This document shows, piece after piece, positions 57,890 through 64,000 of a DNA stretch of 64,000 bases (positions within the stretch are counted from its first letter, which is position 1; every line of letters starts with the position of its first letter). Origin of the DNA: Beta vulgaris subsp. vulgaris (lineage: Eukaryota > Streptophyta > Magnoliopsida > Caryophyllales > Amaranthaceae); assembly GCF_026745355.1 (NCBI RefSeq), contig NC_079209.1, positions 43,328,534 through 43,392,533 of the forward strand, given 5' to 3'. Position numbers and translations under genes: made by a program. Below the pieces are notes generated by a model. The model saw nothing but the letters and a program-made list of their open reading frames with translations. It searched no databases and had not been told where the DNA came from.

Positions 57890-58031
57890 ACAATCTCGTT
57901 CGTGAGATTGAGGTTTATTAGCTTAATGGCGATTGAAATCTGTGTAAATTCGATCGTAATTGCTGTTTGCAAATTAAATTTGCAAATTATTTTGAAGATT
58001 GAAGATATTCTTGAAGCTTCTGAAGTGTATA

Positions 58032-59098
58032 ATGGCAGATTCAGATGTGAATTCTACTCGAACTAATGAAGAAAATGTCCAAAACTCGAACAATGGAGGT
58101 AATTGTGATCCTCTCTTTGTCTCGAATTCGGACAATCCTACTGCTTCTCTTGTTTCTGCTACATTCAATGGAACGAATTATAATAGGTGGAGTAAAAATG
58201 TTAGACGAGCTCTTATTGCTAAAAACAAAGAAGGTTTTATAACTGGAATGATACCTATGCCTGCAATTACTCATAAAGATTATTCTAGATGGAACAGAGC
58301 TGATTACATGGTTACAAGTTCGATTCTCAGCTCCATGAACTCTCAGATTGCTGATGATTTTGCCTATATAAATAATTCTGCGGATTTATGGAAAGAATTG
58401 CGTGAAAGATTTGGTCAGACCAATGGACCTTTGATCTATCAATTAAAGAAGGAAATTGATGGATTAAGGCAAGAAAACATGACGATAATTGCATATTATG
58501 GAAGAATTAAGAAGCTGTGGGATGAACTCAAATCTTTAAGAGTTTTTCCGAATTGTGAATGTGGTGCTTTAAGCAAATGTAGTTGTCAATTTCTTAAAAG
58601 ATTGACAGATCTTGATGATGAAGACAAGTTAATGCAATTCTTGTTAGGTTTGAATAGTGGTTTTGACAACACTATTACAAACATACTATCAATGGAACCT
58701 CTGCCTACTATAAATCGAGCTTTCTCAATTACTCAGCAAATTGAGAAACAGAAAGAGATTTCTGGTGCTTTGGAAGTTACTGAAAGTAGTGCTATGGCTG
58801 CACAGAGGTTTAATCATGGAGGTATGATGACTGGAACACAGAAATTCCAAGGAAAGAGAGATTGGAAGAAAGAGAAAATGGATAAAAAAATGTGATCACT
58901 GTGGAGGTAAAGGTCACACTGTTGAGCAGTGCTTCAAGATAATTGGATATCCTGAATGGTATAATGCCATTAAATCTGCTAAGGCTGGTGTTCCTGGAAT
59001 GTTTGGTAACAAAGGTGGTTATAATTCTGGAGGCAAGAAGTTTGCAGCTAATGTTCATATATCTCAAGAAGGACTGACTGATAGCTGGGACTCATATT
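58032..59098 (+). pseudogene. gag: Copia gag with zinc knuckle, one frameshift
   Basis: From the ATG at 58032 the frame encodes a typical copia gag: FNGTNYNRWSKNVRRAL, LWKELRERFGQTNGP, LKKEIDGLRQ, a CECGALSKCSC segment, and DDEDKLMQFLLGLN. A run of seven A at 58884-58890 shifts the frame. In the next frame a CCHC zinc knuckle (CDHCGGKGHTVEQC) and IIGYPEWY follow, then a TAA near 59098 with the polyprotein resuming in another frame. The shift at the A-run may be a one-base insertion or a sequencing error. Confidence 0.88.
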
Positions 59099-62000
59099 AA
59101 TCAAGATATGTTGAGTACAATATGTCAGGAAGTGATGAAAGTTATGCAAGGCAAGCAAAGTAATCACAGTAATACTTCCTTTGCTAGCTGTGCAGGTAAC
59201 AATCTTAAACACTCATTTTCTGCTTTGAGCCATAATCTTGCTTATGTTTGGATTGTGGATTCTGGGGCATGTGATCATATGGTATTTGATGATAGATTAT
59301 TGATAAACAAAGTGATGTTTAAGAAAGAAATCAGAGTAGGATTACCTGATGGCTCACATAGATGTGTAAAAATGACTGGCAGTGTCATATTGAATAAAAA
59401 TCTAATAATACACAATGTATTATTAGTAGAAGGCTTTAAACATAATTTGCTTTCTGTAAGCAAGTTAGTAGAATATGCTGGTATCTTGGTGCAATTTACC
59501 AATGATGCTTGCTATTTTCAGGACCAATATGAGAAGAAAATCATTGCAAGTGGTAAGAAACATGGTGGTTTATATTACTACTTCAGTTCTGCTGATTGTC
59601 AAGATGGGACTGGTATGAAATCTTCATGTAATTCAGTTGATTCTTGGATGTTGAATACAAAAACTGCTACTGGAGGGATGAATAAGGATACTGTTAGTAG
59701 GAAGAATAAATGCACTGATAAGAGAGATTATCTTGATCTTTTGCATAATAGACTAGGTCATTTGTCATTGTCTAAAATGCAACATGTACCTGGTTTTGAT
59801 TGTCAAGGGCTATCAGAATACAATTGTGATATATGTTTGAATTCTAAACATCATAAATTGCCTTTTCCTGTGAGTAGAAGCAGAGCTGAACATTGTTTTG
59901 ATTTGTTTCATATTGATCTTTGGGGACCCTATAAAATTCATAGCATAAATGGGGCTAGTTATTTTCTTACTCTACTTGATGATCACAGTAGAGTAACATG
60001 GACTTACCTGCTACACAACAAGTTACAAGTTGCTAAAACCATTACTGACTTTCTTCATATGGTTAAGAATCAGTTTAATACATCTGTTAAGATGGTGAGA
60101 ACACATAATGGCACTGAAATAATCAAGCAGGAATGCTTGAATATATTTCTATCTGAAGGGATTTTGATGCAGAAAAGTATTCCTTATACACCATAACAGA
60201 ATGCTCGAGTTGAAAGAAAACATAGACACTTATTAGAAGTAGCTAGATCATTGAGATTCCAGGCTAATCTGCCAAAAAGATTTTGGGGAGAATGCCTATT
60301 AACAGCCACATTTCTCATTAACAAAATGCCTACTAAAGTTCTTGCTTGGAAGTCTCCTTATGAGGTTATGTTTAACAAGGTGCCTGATTATGATGCTTTG
60401 AGAAGTTTTGGTTGTCTATGCTATGCTTATAATATGAATATTCACAGAGATAAATTTGATGCAAGGGCCAGAAAATGCATCTTTCTTGGTTATCCCTATG
60501 GTCAGAGAAAGCATATAAAGTTTATGATCTTGCCACAAAGTCTATGTTTGTATCCAGAGATGTTATCTTCTTTGAGCATTCTTTTCCCTTCCAAACTGAA
60601 AAATCTATATCTTCTGATCATCATCTTGAGCTGGTATCCTTTGGTGAAAATGATGACATTCTCATCCCTAATTCTTCTAACTCACAAATACCTTCTACAT
60701 CTCATAATCCTTCTTCAAATGCTCATATATCCTCTTCTAACACACATATTTCCAATACTTCTTCTAATACTCTCTCACCTATCTCTAACTCTCCTGTTAT
60801 TCACTCTTCTTCTCAGTCTTCTCAAAATGATTCTAATCCTTCCCCTCTTATTCTTAGACACAGTACCAGACATGTTATTCCATCCACTAAATTTACAGAC
60901 TTTGTAAATACATATATTCCTCACAAAACTGACATCTCATCTTCTGTTAACAGTGAATCTCAATCCTTTGCTGTTAATTCATGTCAGATTCTTGAACCTA
61001 AACATTACAATCAGGCTAAACATGAATATAACTGGATTGATGCAATGCAGAAAGAGATACAAGCTCTTGAAACAAATGAAACATGGGAGTTAACTTTTCT
61101 TCCTAAAGGGAAGAAAGCTATTGGTTCTAAGTGGGTTTATAAAACCAAACTTAAACCAGATGGATCTATTGACAAATATAAAGCAAGGCTTGTAGCTATT
61201 GGATATCAACAAGTAGAAGGGCAGGACTTTACTCAAACCTTCTCACCTGTTGCAAAGTTAGCTACAGTTAGAGTAGTCATTGCTCTTGCTACTGTTAAAC
61301 AATGGAAGATGTGTCAACTGGATGTCAACAATGCTTTCTTGCATGGCTACATTGATGAAGAGGTGTATATGGTGCCTCCAGCTGGGTATTCTATAGCTCA
61401 GAAGGGAGAAGTTTGCAAATTAAAGAAGTCTTTATATGGTTTAAAACAAGCTTCAAGGCAGTGGAATAAAGAGCTTACTAAGTTCCTTCTCTCTATTGGA
61501 TTTGCTCAATCTAAACAGGATTATTCCTTGTTTACCAGAACTTTAGATGGCGAATTTTGGTCCTATTGGTTTATGTAGATGATATGTTGCTGACTGGTAC
61601 ATCTATGCTTCAAATTCAAGCTGTTAAAGAAGCTCTTGATGTGGCTTTCACTATCAAAGACTTGGGTGAGTTAAACTATTTTCTTGGAATTGAAATTTCC
61701 AGAACTTCAGATGGTACTTTCTTATCTCAAAGAAAGTATGTTAAAGACATACTTACTGATACAGGCATGGCAGACTGTAGCTCAGTATTCACTCCTCTTT
61801 CTCCTGGTCTGAAGTTCTCTCTTGATACAGGGGTGGTATTGGAAGAACCTGATGTTTACAGAAGACTTGTTGGCAGGTTACTCTACTTAGGTCTCACTAG
61901 ACCTGACCTTTCTTATGCGGTTCAGCATTTAAGCCAATTATGCACTGTCTCGTGTTCCTCATTAAAGGCTGCTCATCAGTGCTTAAATACTTGAAAGGTA

Positions 62001-62531
62001 CTATAATCATGGTTATACTACACTACTCATTCTGATCTACAAGTACATGCTTATAGTGATGCTGACTGGAGTGGATGTCAATATAGCAGCAGGTCTCTTA
62101 GTGCATATGCAGTATTTCTTGGCACTAACTTGGTTTCTTGGAAAACCAAGAAACAAACTACAGTGAGCAAATCCTCAACTGAAGCTGAGTATAGGAGTAT
62201 GTCCAGCACAGCCAGTGAAATTGTGTGGATTCATAGTTTACTGGAGGATCTTCATATCACAGCTTCTCTTCCTATAACTATGTATTGTGATAATACATCT
62301 GCGGAGCATTTAGCTCACAACCCCATGTTCCATGAGAAAACCAAACACTTGAAGCGTGATATGCACTATGTTAGAGAGCAAGTTGCTGAAGGTTTTCTCA
62401 CAACAGCACATGTTTCAAGTCATCATCAGTTAGCAGATGTGCTCACAAAGGCTTTGCCTTCTCCTCAGCACACTTCTCTTTGCTCCAAGCTTGGACTTGT
62501 TGCCCATGTCCAGCTTGAGGGGGGTGTATAA
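59090..62531 (+). pseudogene. pol: Copia pol: protease, integrase, RT, RNase H, with frameshifts
   Basis: Protease motif WIVDSGACDHM is near 59250. Integrase has HNRLGHLSLSKM and CDICLNSKHHK (zinc finger), then DLWGPY and LLDDHSRVTW. A TAA at 60194 follows PYTP where a glutamine is usual. Frame shifts lie near 60505 and 61560. RT has ETWELTFLPKGKKAIGSKWV, QLDVNNAFLHG, SLYGLKQASRQW and catalytic YVDDMLLTG near 61565. RNase H begins near 62055 with SDADWSGC, and contains SKSSTEAEYRSM and KTKHLKRDMHYVRE, ending at 62529 (frameshift near 61994). Lineage not assigned. Confidence 0.9.
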
Positions 62532-62715
62532 GTTATTTACATTTAATTATTACAAGTTTGCTGAGTCAGCTTATATTGTTAGAGAGTTAGTTGTGTATAA
62601 ATAGTTATTCTGTTACTAGCTTTCAACTAACTTTCATATTGCTGTAGTATCTGACTCATTGAGTCTTCTTCCTCTCTGAAATAAACACATTACTTCTGTG
62701 TTTCTTCTGCTTTTA
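62525..62715 (+). repeat. 3' LTR of the copia element
   Basis: 191 bases, preceded by a polypurine tract TTGAGGGGGG. Three substitutions separate it from the 5' LTR by eye. Confidence 0.92.
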
Positions 62716-62938
62716 ATATGTGATAACAGATAACGAAGTGAAGATATTCTGATGTTAACTTATTAAAGGTAGTTATTAGAATTACTTCAATTTTTTTTTT
62801 TATTAATAGATTGTAGTTTCTTGGTGAAATGCTATCTTGGGTGAAATCTTTTATCTTGTTTTCTTGCATTCTCTCTTCCAATTCTTGTCATCTGAAGTAG
62901 AAATATATGGAGAGCTTAGAGACACCCATGGCAACTAA

Positions 62939-63110
62939 TCTATACTAATATATTAAAAGATGTTCCTAAACAGGGAATGGTGTCACGTGTCGCTCTCCAT
63001 TAGGATTTTTTAATCCATGTAATTCTCATAAAATAAAAAAATACTCTATTTGGAAAATGTTTTGTACAAAATTTGATCCCATCACTTCAAGCTCATATAT
63101 TAAAGTTATA
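62939..63110 (+). mobile_element. Helitron 5' terminus
   Basis: A|TCTATACTAATATATTAA followed by a CACGTGTCGCTC word matches the 5' end of Helitron A at 37097, apart from a few changes. No 3' hairpin with CTAG was found before the window ends, where a long-inverted-repeat element intervenes. Confidence 0.6.
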
Positions 63111-63111
63111 A

Positions 63112-64000
63112 GGATCTTTTGTTCGAAACTACTTTTAACTTCCAAGTTTTTGCGAGAAATTAACTTATAAAAAAATTGTTGTCACAAACTACCTTGTTTT
63201 TACCGTTTTGTTGTTAACAGTTACTCGATGTCAGTTTTCGGCATTGATTTTTGTTTTTCCCGGTTTTTTAATGTCATGTTATGTCACTTGATCTCTTGAA
63301 ATCCTTTTTTAATTTTCCCCACCATAATTTCCCATTTCCTTGTGTAAACGCTCTCTCTCTCATATCTTTGTGACACTTTGTACCACAAATCAACCATTAA
63401 ATTCATTTTCTACTTCAACTAAACATTGAAACAACCACTCTCCTCAATTACCCTCTGAGTCTCCTCGAATCTCAAGCAATTTCCACAAGGGTAGTTTTAT
63501 TTTTCCCACAATTTTGAACTGAAAAAACAAAAGTCAATGTCAAAAACCGGCATAAGACAGCTACCTTATGTCGGTTTCCGATGTCGATTTTAGTTTTTTT
63601 CGATTTTTTAATGCCACGTTATATCACTTGATTTCTTCAAACCCTTTTTTGATTTTGCCCACCATAATTTCCCATTTCCTTGTGTGCACATGCTTTCTCT
63701 CATATCTGTGTGACACTTTGTACTACCAATCAACCATTAGATTCCTTTTCTACTTAAACTAAAATTGAAACAATCACTCTCCTCAATCACCCTGTGAGTC
63801 TGAAGTAATTTCCATAAGCGTAATTTTGTTTTTCCCACAATTTTGTACTGAAAAAACAAAAGTCGACGTCGAAAACCGACATAAGGTAGCTGTCAACAAC
63901 AAAATTGTAAAAGTAAGGTAGTTTAGAACAACAATTTTTTTATAAGATAGTTTCTAGCAAAAACTTAAAAGTTAAAGGTAGTTTGGGACAAAATAAAATC
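63112..64000. mobile_element. Dimeric long-inverted-repeat element, running off the window
   Basis: Arms of about 135 bases (63112-63250 and 63855-64000) are inverted copies with AAACTACC and AAAAAAATTGTTGT words. Between them two direct units of about 335 bases (about 63222-63556 and 63564-63890) share sequence such as ACCATAATTTCCCATTTCCT. The junction of the two units is itself an inverted pair (GGCATAAG / CTTATGTCGG). A tandem dimer sharing a terminal repeat would explain this. Confidence 0.7.

Larger units (their letters stand above)
57686..62715 (+). mobile_element. Ty1/copia retrotransposon with short LTRs
   Basis: The element is 5.0 kb with 191-base LTRs, a tRNA-Met type primer-binding site, gag, a pol ordered protease-integrase-RT-RNase H (the copia order) and a polypurine tract. 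The LTRs differ at three positions by eye. A clean target duplication was not found; TGATA lies left of the 5' LTR and again five bases past the right LTR. Frameshifts and a stop break its coding region. It sits about 300 bases after the helicase stop codon, in the same orientation. Confidence 0.93.

Noticed and set aside
57857..58066. 69-codon frame over the copia leader
   Set aside because: It spans the LTR end and primer-binding site and is a shadow of the gag leader.
1..64000. tRNA or rRNA genes
   Set aside because: No cloverleaf-compatible or rRNA-like sequence was recognised. The tRNA-like motifs found are primer-binding sites or SINE boxes.

Overview
The window looks like plant nuclear DNA from a core eudicot. 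It is AT-rich, its genes have GT-AG introns, and retrotransposons, MITE-like elements and Helitrons fill much of the space. The presence of a Retand-like Tat retrotransposon hints at Caryophyllales, but that is an inference and no species call is made.

Two host genes are well supported. On the minus strand, 23930-26080 encodes a two-exon class IV (GH19) chitinase with a signal peptide and a hevein-type domain. On the plus strand, 44018-57377 encodes a nine-exon DEAD-box RNA helicase of the RH1/DDX51 type (516 aa by my splice model). A third, decayed gene fragment with exon-like blocks and a membrane-like C-terminus lies at about 174-1765 (minus).

Layout: 1-3860 holds direct repeats around the decayed gene fragment and an LTR with some internal sequence. 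4194-6056 is a 5'-truncated LINE (minus), abutting a truncated TTA-type terminal-inverted-repeat element to 6662. 6771-8230 is a second LINE (minus), split by a MITE. 8847-19771 is a complete Ty3/gypsy Tat-lineage retrotransposon on the minus strand, with 5-bp target duplications, gag, a full pro-RT-RH-aRH-INT pol, a 60-bp tandem repeat and, on the opposite strand, a spliced three-exon gene. 19772-23900 is AT-rich and holds a long-inverted-repeat element carrying a zf-GRF-like coding remnant. 26891-29061 holds hAT, CACTA-like and Stowaway elements. 29064-33936 is a decayed LINE (plus), whose 3' end and flank are tandemly duplicated to 36303 in two nearly identical 1.5-kb copies. 36334-37097 holds two head-to-tail Helitrons. 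40940-41680 is an array of about 20 imperfect palindromes. 42190-43504 holds a MULE-like and a hAT element just upstream of the helicase. The helicase introns carry a SINE, a nested hAT element and a 1.06-kb Tourist-like element. 57686-62715 is a Ty1/copia element inserted about 300 bp downstream of the helicase stop. 62939-64000 has a Helitron 5' end and a dimeric long-inverted-repeat element running off the window.

The most unusual unit is the Tat element. It carries an oppositely oriented, intron-containing gene with its own candidate TATA box. Nearly every in-frame stop in its genes, on both strands, is explained by C-to-T change in CAG or CGA, the contexts methylated in plants.
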